DNA of 64,000 nucleotides from Balneolaceae bacterium (GTDB taxonomy: Bacteria; Bacteroidota; Rhodothermia; Balneolales; Balneolaceae). Below, piece by piece: positions 46,593 through 54,335 of this stretch. The translations under genes and the position numbers were made by a program. How positions within the stretch are numbered: position 1 is the stretch's first letter; each line of letters opens with the position of its first letter. The stretch is from positions 372,001-436,000 of the forward strand of contig JAXHMK010000004.1 of NCBI GenBank assembly GCA_034521495.1, in the 5' to 3' direction. Under the pieces are notes generated by a model. That model worked only from the letters and a program-made list of their open reading frames with translations, was not told the DNA's origin and did not search any database.

Positions 46593-47183
46593 ATGATCGC
46601 TTATCTTAACGGAATACTTCAACAGAAAACAGAAGATGAGTGTATCATTGATGTGAATGGAGTTGGATATCGTGTGGAGATATCAACTCAAACATTAGAA
46701 ACGCTACCGGAATCGGGTGAAAAATTGAAGCTCCTGATTTACCATCACATTACTGATAATGATCAGCGGCTTTTTGGTTTTGCATCCAATAAAGAGAAGA
46801 ATTTATTTGAGAGATTGATAACAGTAAAGGGAATCGGCCCAAAATTGGGATTAACAACTTTATCAGGAATGCCGGCACCGGCGCTGATGGAGGCCATTGT
46901 AACGCAGGATATTAAAGCTCTTTCTACAATTTCAGGAATTGGGAAGAAAACGGCAGAGAGAATGGTTTTGGAATTGAAAGATAAGTTATTTGATGAATCT
47001 CAGCCCTCTGTTGTATCCGGTTCAACAGAAACCAGAAGTAAACGCGAAGAAGCAACTTCAGCCCTGGAAGCCCTGGGTTTTTCAAAGAATAAGGCGGTTA
47101 AAACGGTCAATCAAATTTCCGGCAAGAATCCTAAAGCTACAGTCTCACAAATAGTAAAAGAGGCATTGGCAACATTAAAATGA
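46593..47183 (+). CDS. ruvA: Holliday junction DNA helicase subunit RuvA
   Basis: 196 residues from the ATG at 46,593 (MIAYLNGILQQKTEDEC); the ORF opens further upstream in repeat DNA, which is rejected. Domain I OB-fold (CIIDVNGVGYRVEISTQT), domain II HhH motifs (LITVKGIGPKLGLTTLSG and ALSTISGIGKKTAERMVLEL), domain III (ATSALEALGFSKNKAVKTVN). Tetrameric junction-binding partner of RuvB. Confidence 0.95.
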   Translation: MIAYLNGILQQKTEDECIIDVNGVGYRVEISTQTLETLPESGEKLKLLIYHHITDNDQRLFGFASNKEKNLFERLITVKGIGPKLGLTTLSGMPAPALMEAIVTQDIKALSTISGIGKKTAERMVLELKDKLFDESQPSVVSGSTETRSKREEATSALEALGFSKNKAVKTVNQISGKNPKATVSQIVKEALATLK

Positions 47184-47268
47184 TAATATTGTCTTAATCT
47201 TTGTTCGTTATCTTTAATCAGTGAAGCCGTTAGTTTATTACCGAATCGAAATTAAATACTGACATATT

Positions 47269-47946
47269 TTGTCTAAACAAACTATTCTTGTAGTCGACGA
47301 TGAACAGGACCTGCTGGATCTTATTGAATACAATCTTCGTCAAGAGGGTTATGATGTTATAAAAGCCGATAACGGCAAAGATGGTATTCAAATGGCCAAA
47401 GAGCATATGCCCGACCTGGTGCTCCTCGATATCATGATGCCCCAAATGGATGGTATTGAAGTATGCGACAGAATGCGGGAGGACTCAACACTGTCGCACA
47501 TTCCCATCATTTTTCTAACCGCCCGGAGTGATGAAAAAACGGAGATTGAAGGGCTCAACAAAGGTGCAGATGATTTTATCACAAAGCCAATCAGTACGAC
47601 TAAACTGGTATCAAGAATTAAAGCTGTGCTGCGTCGTTTTGACGAAACGGAGGAGAAAGTACAGAAACTGAGTGTACACGATCTTGAAATTGATAAGGAT
47701 CGATACATCGTAACTCGCGGCGATGAGGAGTTTCAGCTCCCCAGAAAGGAGTTCGAACTTCTTTATTACCTGGCCAGCAAAAGAGGGAAAGTACGCGACC
47801 GGCAAACGCTGCTCAATAAGGTTTGGGGAGATAATATCTATGTTGTGGATCGCACTGTGGATGTACACGTAAGAAAAATCAGAGAAAAACTCGGAGATCA
47901 TTATATTGAGACTGTAAAAGGTGTCGGTTACAGGTTTAAAGAATGA
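47269..47946 (+). CDS. PhoB/OmpR-type response regulator
   Basis: 225 residues. Begins at a TTG codon (47,269); no in-frame ATG lies before the receiver motif ILVVDDEQD. Receiver domain: Asp10-Asp11, phospho-acceptor Asp54 in LVLLDIMMPQMDG, and KP in FITKPIS. DNA-binding winged helix: FQLPRKEFELLYYLASKRGK, VDRTVDVHVRKIREKLGDH and TVKGVGYRFK. Overlaps the kinase start (ATGA), typical for a two-component pair. Confidence 0.93.
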   Translation: MSKQTILVVDDEQDLLDLIEYNLRQEGYDVIKADNGKDGIQMAKEHMPDLVLLDIMMPQMDGIEVCDRMREDSTLSHIPIIFLTARSDEKTEIEGLNKGADDFITKPISTTKLVSRIKAVLRRFDETEEKVQKLSVHDLEIDKDRYIVTRGDEEFQLPRKEFELLYYLASKRGKVRDRQTLLNKVWGDNIYVVDRTVDVHVRKIREKLGDHYIETVKGVGYRFKE

Positions 47947-49025
47947 GCTCCTCTGATACAAAAAAAAGAATACTTTCCTCCATATCGATCAGAACGGCGT
48001 TTCCGTCAGCTCTGATTTTAGCTTCTTTTGTTGCTGTTGCTCTTTATGCAATTACTACTATTTCCCTTATACAGATTGCGGGCGTAAGTGCGGGCCTTTT
48101 TGCACTCAGTTTTTTGATTGTCTATTTGATTTCGGCTCGTCTGCACAAGCAACGAATTGAAACCCTTTATAAGGTCGTTAAGAATATTCCCCGAAAAAAG
48201 TTCAAAGATTATGACGGTGAGCCCGAAATTGTAAAAGATGAACTGGATCTGTTGATGCAGCGATCCATCCGTGCCAGCGATACCGTTAGCAAGGAGCTTA
48301 CCCGCCTTAATAAAATTGAGAACTATAGGAAAGAGTTTATCGGGGATATTTCTCATGAACTGAAAACGCCTATTTTTGCAATACAGGGCTTTATCGAAAC
48401 TCTGTTAAATGGGGCCATTCATGATGAAAACGTCAACGAAGTATTTCTGAAAAAAACGATGAGAAATGTGAATCGCCTCATATATCTCACGAATGATCTG
48501 ATGGAAATTTCACGGCTGGAGACGGGAGAACTGAAATCAAATATTAAAGATCTGTATTTGAGGGATGTGGTTCTGGATGTGGTTGAGAGTCTTCAGTATA
48601 AAGCGCAGAAAGAGAACATAGAGATTCGGGTGAAAGATTTTGACAAAAACATCCAGGTGCGGGCGGATCGGAACCAGGTAAAGCAGGTGCTTATCAACCT
48701 GATTGAAAATGGGATGAAATACAACAAACCCGGCGGATATGTTGAGATTGGCGTGACTGATTATAAAAAGAATAAAAATAAGCTGCTTCTGTATGTGAAG
48801 GATACAGGAATCGGTATTGAGAAGGAGGACCTGAAACGGGTAACCGAACGATTTTTTCGGGTCGACAAATCACGATCCCGGGAAAAGGGTGGAACCGGTC
48901 TTGGGCTTGCTATCGTAAAACACATTGTGGAAGCGCATGGAGAAAAACTTTTCATAGATAGTTCGCCTGAAGAGGGCTCGACCTTCAGTATTACATTGAC
49001 GCAGACAAATCCCGTTTTGGTTTGA
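47943..49025 (+). CDS. sensor histidine kinase (PhoR-like)
   Basis: 360 residues. Two membrane helices at about 21-42 and 46-66 with almost no periplasmic loop, so it probably senses within the membrane. A linker leads to the HisKA motif FIGDISHELKTPIFAIQGF (His138), then the ATPase: VLINLIENGMKYNKPGG (N box), LYVKDTGIGIEKEDLKRV (G1) and GGTGLGLAIVKHIVEAHG (G2). Partner of the preceding regulator. PhoR homology suggests phosphate or envelope control but this is not proven. Confidence 0.93.
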   Translation: MSSSDTKKRILSSISIRTAFPSALILASFVAVALYAITTISLIQIAGVSAGLFALSFLIVYLISARLHKQRIETLYKVVKNIPRKKFKDYDGEPEIVKDELDLLMQRSIRASDTVSKELTRLNKIENYRKEFIGDISHELKTPIFAIQGFIETLLNGAIHDENVNEVFLKKTMRNVNRLIYLTNDLMEISRLETGELKSNIKDLYLRDVVLDVVESLQYKAQKENIEIRVKDFDKNIQVRADRNQVKQVLINLIENGMKYNKPGGYVEIGVTDYKKNKNKLLLYVKDTGIGIEKEDLKRVTERFFRVDKSRSREKGGTGLGLAIVKHIVEAHGEKLFIDSSPEEGSTFSITLTQTNPVLV

Positions 49026-49158
49026 TTCGGTTTTGCCTACCTTTCAAGCATCTCAATTTTGTATTGAGCTGGAGCATAAATTTGTAAGGATCTGTTCTGT
49101 GAATACTCGTAAATAACGTACGTTCGAGATAAAAACTCTGAATTTGAATGTTAAAAGT

Positions 49159-49297
49159 GTGGCTTCCTAAAATGGATGTGAGAAAGACCACCAAAATCAA
49201 TTCTGTCATGCCGGACCCCGATCCGGTATCCCCGAGCTTGATGAAGAAGAGGAGATTCTGAATCAAGTTCAGAATGACATCCATTTTGGAGAGCCAC
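49159..49297. repeat. B-family repeat with long outer inverted repeat
   Basis: Outer arms start GTGGCTTCCTAAAATGGATG and end CATCCATTTTGGAGAGCCAC (17 of 20 pair). Interior has ACCCCGATCCGGT and GGAGATTCTGAATC. Same layout as 18,086-18,242. The 49,026-49,362 gap holds nothing else. Confidence 0.65.
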
Positions 49298-49362
49298 AAA
49301 CTTTTCCACTAAATTTTTATTTTGAATTCCGGTTAAATAGGTGAATCAAAAATAATTCAATA

Positions 49363-50439
49363 ATGGTATATGCAGTTATTATGGCGGGAGGAGCGGGAAC
49401 GCGCTTTTGGCCGAAAAGCAGGGAGTCGAATCCTAAACAATTTTTAAATCTCTTTGGTGAGACATCTATGATCCAGAAAACCGTCGAAAGGTTGGATGGA
49501 TTTGTGGATGGGGAACAGGTAGTGGTGGTTACCAATCAGGATTATGTTTCACTTGTCCAGAGTCAGCTTTCTTCCGTTGAACCGATTCACATTATCGGTG
49601 AACCGGTGGCCCGAAATACAGCTCCTTGTATCGCTTCTGCAGCGGCGTTATTGAATAAAAAAGATCCTGAATCCGTAATGATTGTACTTCCTGCTGATCA
49701 TGTTATTGGTAAACCGGAAGAGTTCAAGAGAGTTCTAAATACGGCTGTTGAGACGGCAAAAACTCAAGATAGCCTGGTTACAATTGGCATCAAACCAAAC
49801 CGCCCGGAAACTGGATATGGCTATATTCATCGTTCGGAGGAGACTGTAGTAGAGGGGTTTTCACATCCTGTGTACCGGGTTCAAAAATTTACCGAGAAAC
49901 CGAATATCGAGAAAGCAACAGAGTTTTTTGAATCCGGTGATTACCTGTGGAACAGTGGAATTTTTATCTGGAAGACGAGTACTATTTTAGAAGCATTTAA
50001 AAATCATCTCCCGGAGATTTTTACTCAAGCAGAAAAGCTGAAAGAATCAGATTTTACGAAAGAAGATGTCCGAGAATTTTATGAATCCTGCCCGTCGATC
50101 TCTATCGATTATGGAATCATGGAAAAGGCCGACAAAGTTCACGTAATTCCGGGCGACTTTGACTGGAATGACGTGGGAAGCTGGACAGCTGTCCATGAGC
50201 TGTCAGATAAAGATTCGGAAGAAAATGCTACTGTGAAGGGAAAAACATTATATGTAAACTCATCCGGAAACTATGTGTCCACAAATGGCAAAAAACTGGT
50301 CGCTTTTGCCGGTGTGGATAATGTAGCCCTCGTAGAAACGGATGACGCTATCCTGGTTGTAAACCTGGATCAAGCCCAGGATGTAAAAGAGGTAGTGGAA
50401 GAGTTGAAGAAAGACGAAGAGATGAGGAAGTATCTTTGA
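49363..50439 (+). CDS. manC: mannose-1-phosphate guanylyltransferase
   Basis: 358 residues. Makes GDP-mannose from mannose-1-phosphate and GTP for polysaccharide or glycan synthesis. N-terminal nucleotidyltransferase signature AVIMAGGAGTRFWPKSRESN, later PKQFLNLFG, VLPADHVIGKPEEF and IDYGIMEKADKVHVIPGDFD with WNDVGSWTAV. It lacks the C-terminal isomerase half of long ManC forms, as usual in Bacteroidota. Confidence 0.93.
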   Translation: MVYAVIMAGGAGTRFWPKSRESNPKQFLNLFGETSMIQKTVERLDGFVDGEQVVVVTNQDYVSLVQSQLSSVEPIHIIGEPVARNTAPCIASAAALLNKKDPESVMIVLPADHVIGKPEEFKRVLNTAVETAKTQDSLVTIGIKPNRPETGYGYIHRSEETVVEGFSHPVYRVQKFTEKPNIEKATEFFESGDYLWNSGIFIWKTSTILEAFKNHLPEIFTQAEKLKESDFTKEDVREFYESCPSISIDYGIMEKADKVHVIPGDFDWNDVGSWTAVHELSDKDSEENATVKGKTLYVNSSGNYVSTNGKKLVAFAGVDNVALVETDDAILVVNLDQAQDVKEVVEELKKDEEMRKYL

Positions 50440-50527
50440 AGAAGTACAACGGGCAGCCTGCCCGTTACTTTGCCCTTTTGATTCAACTGCTGCTTAGTGT
50501 ATTGGAAAAAACGTCAATCCACATTTA

Positions 50528-50669
50528 TTACAAGAGGGCTTTGCAAAACCGTGGTTATTGGTCAATCTGAACTCGATTCAGATTCTCCATTCGTCTTTAT
50601 AGCCAGTATCTGGAGATCCTGAATCAAGTTCAGGATGACGGTCAGAGTTTTGCAAAGCCTTCTACAAGA
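50528..50669. mobile_element. 126-bp MITE-like element, copy 3, with target duplication
   Basis: Core 50,536-50,661. Flanks TTACAAGA (50,528-50,535) and CTACAAGA (50,662-50,669) match at 7 of 8 and differ from those of the other copies. Confidence 0.85.
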
Positions 50670-50717
50670 GATAATGAATTTAGGTTTTGAGGTGCCGGAC
50701 AGGCTGTCCGGCGTACA

Positions 50718-51476
50718 TCAAATCTCAATCTCAAGCTGATCATAGGCTAATCGAACATGTTCAGGTAGTTTTTTATTACTGTCCGCGTGATTGACGTATG
50801 AATTCATATGTATTAAGTATGTTTTTGGAGCGCCAATCTCATTTGCAATTTCAACAGCTTCAGGGATTGTGAGATGAGTTGGATGCTCGGGACCCCATCT
50901 CAATCCGCTCAATACGAGAACTTTGCTTCCCTTGATTTTTTCCTTCGTGGAATCGGGTATCTCTTTTACATCTGTCATGTATGAAAAATCATTAACACGG
51001 TATCCAAGAACGTCAATATGCCCATGATTGTAGGGAAGGGGAGTGATGGTGAGATCTTTGAACGATTCCGTGTTGTCAATCAGATCCAAATCCAGAGATG
51101 TTGAACCGGGGTATTTATTCTCGCCAAACATGTAATTAAAACGCATTTTTATGGAATCAATAACTTGCTGAGAACTTAGAAGCGGTATCGGGGCTTGTTG
51201 TGCGTAGTTAAAAGATCGAAGATCATCCAGGCCCGCAATGTGATCCATATGCTCGTGAGTAATCAGCACGAGATCAATCTGCCTTATATTGGATCGAATT
51301 GTTTGAATGCGGAACTCCGGTCCTACATCAATCACAACTGAAGATTCTTCTGTTTGCAACCACACCGAACAGCGTGTACGTTGATTTCTTGGATCATTTC
51401 CAATCTTTTCGCGTCCAAATCCGCCGGCTACAGGAACTCCCATGGATGTACCGGTTCCAAGAAATGTACATTTCAT
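50718..51476 (-). CDS. MBL-fold metallohydrolase (PhnP-like)
   Basis: 252 residues. Metallo-beta-lactamase fold: FLGTGTSMGVPVAGG at the start, VVIDVGPEFRIQ, then LVLITHEHMDHIAGLDDLR (di-metal HxHxDH), ITPLPYNHGHIDVLGY and the terminal TYLIHMNSYVNH. Best match by layout is the phosphodiesterase branch with PhnP. Substrate unknown. Operon-like with the two genes downstream on the strand's opposite end is unlikely; it ends its own unit. Confidence 0.88.
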   Translation of the reverse strand: MKCTFLGTGTSMGVPVAGGFGREKIGNDPRNQRTRCSVWLQTEESSVVIDVGPEFRIQTIRSNIRQIDLVLITHEHMDHIAGLDDLRSFNYAQQAPIPLLSSQQVIDSIKMRFNYMFGENKYPGSTSLDLDLIDNTESFKDLTITPLPYNHGHIDVLGYRVNDFSYMTDVKEIPDSTKEKIKGSKVLVLSGLRWGPEHPTHLTIPEAVEIANEIGAPKTYLIHMNSYVNHADSNKKLPEHVRLAYDQLEIEI

Positions 51477-51497
51477 CAGTTATGAATGTTCTTTTTT

Positions 51498-51785
51498 TTA
51501 AGATTCATCTTCAATCTGGTCAAACTTCTCCAGTCTTTCCCAAATCTTATTAAGTTCTTTACGCACTGCAGGTTTAATATAGAGGGTATCAGGACCAATA
51601 TGATCAATCACCCTGGCCAGGATAACAGTTTGCGATTCCACCGGCCGGTTTTTGTTAATTACCACCAATTTCTCTCCCTCTATGATGCATTGATCTCCTT
51701 TAAAGGTTCCGCGCTCTTTACGAATGGTAAATCCACCCCGTTCACATAAACTTTCAAGTTCAAGCAGCAGCTTTTCAATTTTCAT
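51498..51785 (-). CDS. conserved hypothetical protein
   Basis: 95 residues, mixed alpha/beta, no signal or membrane segment. Starts MKIEKLLLELESLCERGGFT and contains VVINKNRPVESQTVILARVI. I recognise no domain. It lies 21 bases upstream of the MBL gene and 3 bases downstream of the outer-membrane gene, so all three are probably one transcript. Confidence 0.65.
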   Translation of the reverse strand: MKIEKLLLELESLCERGGFTIRKERGTFKGDQCIIEGEKLVVINKNRPVESQTVILARVIDHIGPDTLYIKPAVRKELNKIWERLEKFDQIEDES

Positions 51786-51788
51786 AAA

Positions 51789-52529
51789 TTAAAATGCATA
51801 TCCGATGGTTACAGAGTGCGAAGTATAATCATAATCATTCAAATTCCCCTCAATTCTGTAGGTTCTGTAATCGAAGTGGTACCCAAAAGATAAAGCGTTT
51901 GAACCGAACAAATCATCAATAAACAGAAGTCCTTTTCCATCAAACCGAAAAAGGTTTCCTCCAAATAGTGAACCCTGTGAAAAACTAAATCCATAATTTG
52001 GAGTGGCTTTGATATTAAAGCTAATTCGATCCCCCAGGGAAAAGAAAGTTGATACTCCCGTTCCAAGTGAAAGTGAACTTTGCAAAAACTCAGCTTCTGA
52101 ACGGTTTTGCTGCACTTGTTTTAGGTCTGAAGTAATCTGCAATGGAGCTAACAGCATAAAAGATTCCGACCGAATCAACGGAAAACTGTTAAAAAGACGC
52201 CCGCTAACGTTTACATAGGATGTATTATCCATGCCGGTTAACGAGCCCCCAAAACCGAGGCTGAGGTCCAGTCCCTGGCTCTCGAAACGGAAACGGAGAA
52301 TGCTATCATTAAAATCGAGCCGTTCCTCTTCTGTTGCTCCCTGGCCTGCATAGGAAAAATCGCCCACTTCCCAGCTTGCACCAATCATGGTAAAAAGATT
52401 AATACCCCGATCTTGTTCCGGCTCGTCCTCATCTATTGAAAACATCTGGGCCTCGACCGTGATGGGTAAAAGCATGTAAATTGTAAAAAGCAGAGTAGGG
52501 AAGTAAAAAAATTTCGAATAATTTTTCAT
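51789..52529 (-). CDS. putative outer-membrane beta-barrel protein
   Basis: 246 residues with signal peptide (cleavage near TVEAQM). The mature part alternates polar and hydrophobic residues in beta-hairpins: LSLGFGGSLTGMDNTSYVNV, FLQSSLSLGTGVSTFFSLGD, ISFNIKATPNYGFSFSQGSL. It ends YTSHSVTIGYAF with a C-terminal aromatic, the usual signal for barrel assembly. Function unknown. Confidence 0.7.
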   Translation of the reverse strand: MKNYSKFFYFPTLLFTIYMLLPITVEAQMFSIDEDEPEQDRGINLFTMIGASWEVGDFSYAGQGATEEERLDFNDSILRFRFESQGLDLSLGFGGSLTGMDNTSYVNVSGRLFNSFPLIRSESFMLLAPLQITSDLKQVQQNRSEAEFLQSSLSLGTGVSTFFSLGDRISFNIKATPNYGFSFSQGSLFGGNLFRFDGKGLLFIDDLFGSNALSFGYHFDYRTYRIEGNLNDYDYTSHSVTIGYAF

Positions 52530-52586
52530 CGTTGGAATGATATGATACCAAAATGTAGTTAAGCCTAAAAATAGATGGAACGTCTT

Positions 52587-53129
52587 ATGAAAACAATATT
52601 TCTGATACTAACTTCGATTTCTTTTTTAATGACATTAACTGAACGAACAGAAACAGTATACCAATATGAATTAAATTCAATTGATGGCGAAAACATTTCG
52701 CTGTCTGATTACGAGGGCGATCTCTTGCTGATTGTAAATACAGCCTCGGAGTGTGGATTCACACCCCAGTATGAAGGGCTGCAGGAGTTGTACGAAACAT
52801 ATTCCGACCAAGGTTTTAAAATACTGGGTTTCCCGGCAAATAATTTTGGCGGACAGGAACCCGGCTCAGATGAAGAAATTGCCCGGTTCTGCCAAGCCAA
52901 TTATGGGGTTACATTCCCAATGTTTTCTAAGATCTCTGTGAAGGGTGAGGATCAACACCCGCTGTTTGCGTACCTGACCGATGCAAAAAATCCTGATTTT
53001 ACAGGAGAGATTTCGTGGAATTTTGAAAAATTTTTGGTTGATCGGAACGGAAATGTAGTGAGAAGATTTAAGAGTAAAGTAGAACCAATGAGTGAAGAGT
53101 TAACAAGCGCTATCTCAAATAATTTGTAA
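52587..53129 (+). CDS. glutathione peroxidase-family thiol peroxidase
   Basis: 180 residues from the ATG at 52,587 ([15 protein letters not shown]); an ATG four codons earlier is the alternative. An N-terminal hydrophobic signal suggests export. Reduces hydroperoxides, probably with thioredoxin. The Cys in [19 protein letters not shown] is the catalytic residue; [19 protein letters not shown] has the conserved Gln; [15 protein letters not shown] has the catalytic Trp and Asn. Full family length. Confidence 0.92.
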   Translation: MKTIFLILTSISFLMTLTERTETVYQYELNSIDGENISLSDYEGDLLLIVNTASECGFTPQYEGLQELYETYSDQGFKILGFPANNFGGQEPGSDEEIARFCQANYGVTFPMFSKISVKGEDQHPLFAYLTDAKNPDFTGEISWNFEKFLVDRNGNVVRRFKSKVEPMSEELTSAISNNL

Positions 53130-53274
53130 ACAGGTTTTCCTTACATACATCCCATCCCGATAAAGGGCTTCGGTTGATCCCGGAGCCCTTATTTTTTATT
53201 TGAAATTGTATTGACTTCGTACTCATAAGGTCTTTATATTTCAGTCTGTCAAAAAATTGACATATTGATTTATT

Positions 53275-53374
53275 GGTCCGGTAGTTCAGCTGGTTATCCG
53301 TCGGCTGACGGATCCCTTCGGGGGAACGCCTGTCCCGACGGCTCGGGAAGGTCACGAGTTCGATGACCGGATGA
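53275..53374 (+). pseudogene. tRNA-Asp-like relic 1, with an insertion in the D-arm
   Basis: Begins GGTCCGGTAGTTCAGCTGG like the tRNA at 53,501. An insert of about 27 bases containing TCCGTCGGCTGACGGA splits the D-loop. The anticodon arm is replaced by the hairpin CCCGA-CGGC-TCGGG. T-arm-like GGTCA/TGACC and an acceptor-like CCGGAT end remain. No usable anticodon. Confidence 0.65.
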
Positions 53375-53401
53375 TTTTTGAGAGAAGATATTTGACATAT
53401 T

Positions 53402-53474
53402 GGTCCGGTAGTTCAGCTGGTTAGAACGCCTGTCCCGACGGCTCGGGAAGGTCACGAGTTCGATGACCGGATGA
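53402..53474 (+). pseudogene. tRNA-Asp-like relic 2
   Basis: 73 bases. Acceptor 5' half, D-arm (GTTC/GAAC) and T-arm (GGTCA/TGACC) are present. The anticodon arm is the hairpin CCCGA-CGGC-TCGGG, so it cannot decode. Preceded by the same TTGACATATT spacer that precedes the intact tRNA. Confidence 0.65.
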
Positions 53475-53500
53475 TTTTTGAGAGAAGAAGTTGACATATT

Positions 53501-53574
53501 GGTCCGGTAGTTCAGTTGGTTAGAACGCCTGCCTGTCACGCAGGAGGTCGAGGGTTCGAGTCCCTTCCGGATCG
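53501..53574 (+). tRNA. tRNA-Asp (GTC)
   Basis: 74 bases without encoded CCA. Acceptor GGTCCGG pairs with CCGGATC (one G-T). D-arm GTTC/GAAC, anticodon arm CCTGC-CTGTCAC-GCAGG with anticodon GTC, variable AGGTC, T-arm GAGGG-TTCGAGT-CCCTT. Discriminator G. Third member of a tandem array. A terminator follows. Confidence 0.93.
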
Positions 53575-53579
53575 CTTTG

Positions 53580-53614
53580 AAGGTTGCTCAATGTAAAATT
53601 GGGCAGCCTTTTTT
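53580..53614 (+). terminator. rho-independent terminator of the tRNA transcript
   Basis: Stem AAGGTTGCTCAA / TTGGGCAGCCTT with a short loop, followed by T residues. Confidence 0.85.
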
Positions 53615-53631
53615 CATTTAAAGAGGGTTAA

Positions 53632-53904
53632 ATGCACTATCTGTACATTTTATACAGCAAAGAGATCGATCAATATTACACGGGCCAAACAAAGAACGTG
53701 GAAAAGAGAGTTAGAAAGCATAATAAAGGTCATTCTGTTGCAACGAAACGTGGAGTTCCCTGGAAATTAAAGAAAGCAGTAGAGTTTGAAACCAAAACTG
53801 AAGCTATACAAGCTGAGAACTGGATTAAGAAAATGAAAAGTAGAAGGATAATTGAACAAGTTATTGGTGATGAGATTGATTTAAAAGAAATTATCAATGG
53901 GTAG
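53632..53904 (+). CDS. GIY-YIG nuclease-family protein
   Basis: 90 residues, a single GIY-YIG domain of the small UPF0213/URI type. It begins MHYLYILYSKEIDQYYTGQT (the GIY and YIG motifs read YIL and YTG), then Arg in RVRKHNKGHSVATKRGVPW and the Glu in KTEAIQAENWIKKMKS. Such proteins bind and may nick DNA. Its stop codon TAG and last codons lie in a copy of the tRNA-Asp sequence, and 33-bp copies of the tRNA 3' end lie on both sides (53,546-53,578 and 53,932-53,964). Confidence 0.85.
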   Translation: MHYLYILYSKEIDQYYTGQTKNVEKRVRKHNKGHSVATKRGVPWKLKKAVEFETKTEAIQAENWIKKMKSRRIIEQVIGDEIDLKEIING

Positions 53905-53964
53905 AACGCCTGTCCCCGAGGCCGTCGGGAAGGTCGAGGGTTCGAGTCCCTTCCGGATTGCTTT
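53902..53964 (+). repeat. tRNA-Asp 3'-half fragment (attachment-site-like direct repeat)
   Basis: Starts inside the GIY-YIG stop codon with TAGAACGCCTGTCCCCGA and ends GAGTCCCTTCCGGATTGCTTT. The last 33 bases match the 3' end of tRNA-Asp at 53,546-53,578 with one mismatch. It lacks the 5' half, so it is not a tRNA. It marks an integration or duplication boundary. Confidence 0.75.
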
Positions 53965-54335
53965 CCGTAAAGCCTTGTGATGCATATATTTATAGCGTTA
54001 CAAGACTTTTTATTTCTGTATATTTTCTCTCCCATCTCATTCGGTTACAAGGTGGTTACAAGGCAATTGTAATTGACCCGCCCATTTAGAGGCAAATTTT
54101 CAAAGCGCTTTATTTGTGCTAATCTCCCAATCGAAGAGGCCCTAGAGCTATCTTTTTTGAAATTGCAGCATTCGTTCAGAAGAATGAAAATTCGTTTCGA
54201 CATTCCTTAAAGAATTTATAAAAGGTTGTTGGGAAAGCTGGCTATTCTTTATGATTCAGATCCCTGAACGCATTACGAATGGTCAGCAATGTTCATGCTG
54301 ATCAATTCATTCATTCGTAACTCAACAATCCAACC
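53965..54335. other. gap between the tRNA fragment and hsdM
   Basis: No gene. Two closely spaced GGTTACAAGG words (54,043 and 54,053) follow the tRNA fragment, in the way arm-type sites follow an attachment core. No integrase is visible. The hsdM promoter is presumably near 54,250-54,330. Confidence 0.4.

Noticed and set aside
53110-53539. Minus-strand ORFs across the tRNA array
   Set aside because: They are repeated antisense readings of the tRNA and relics (LNYRTN units).
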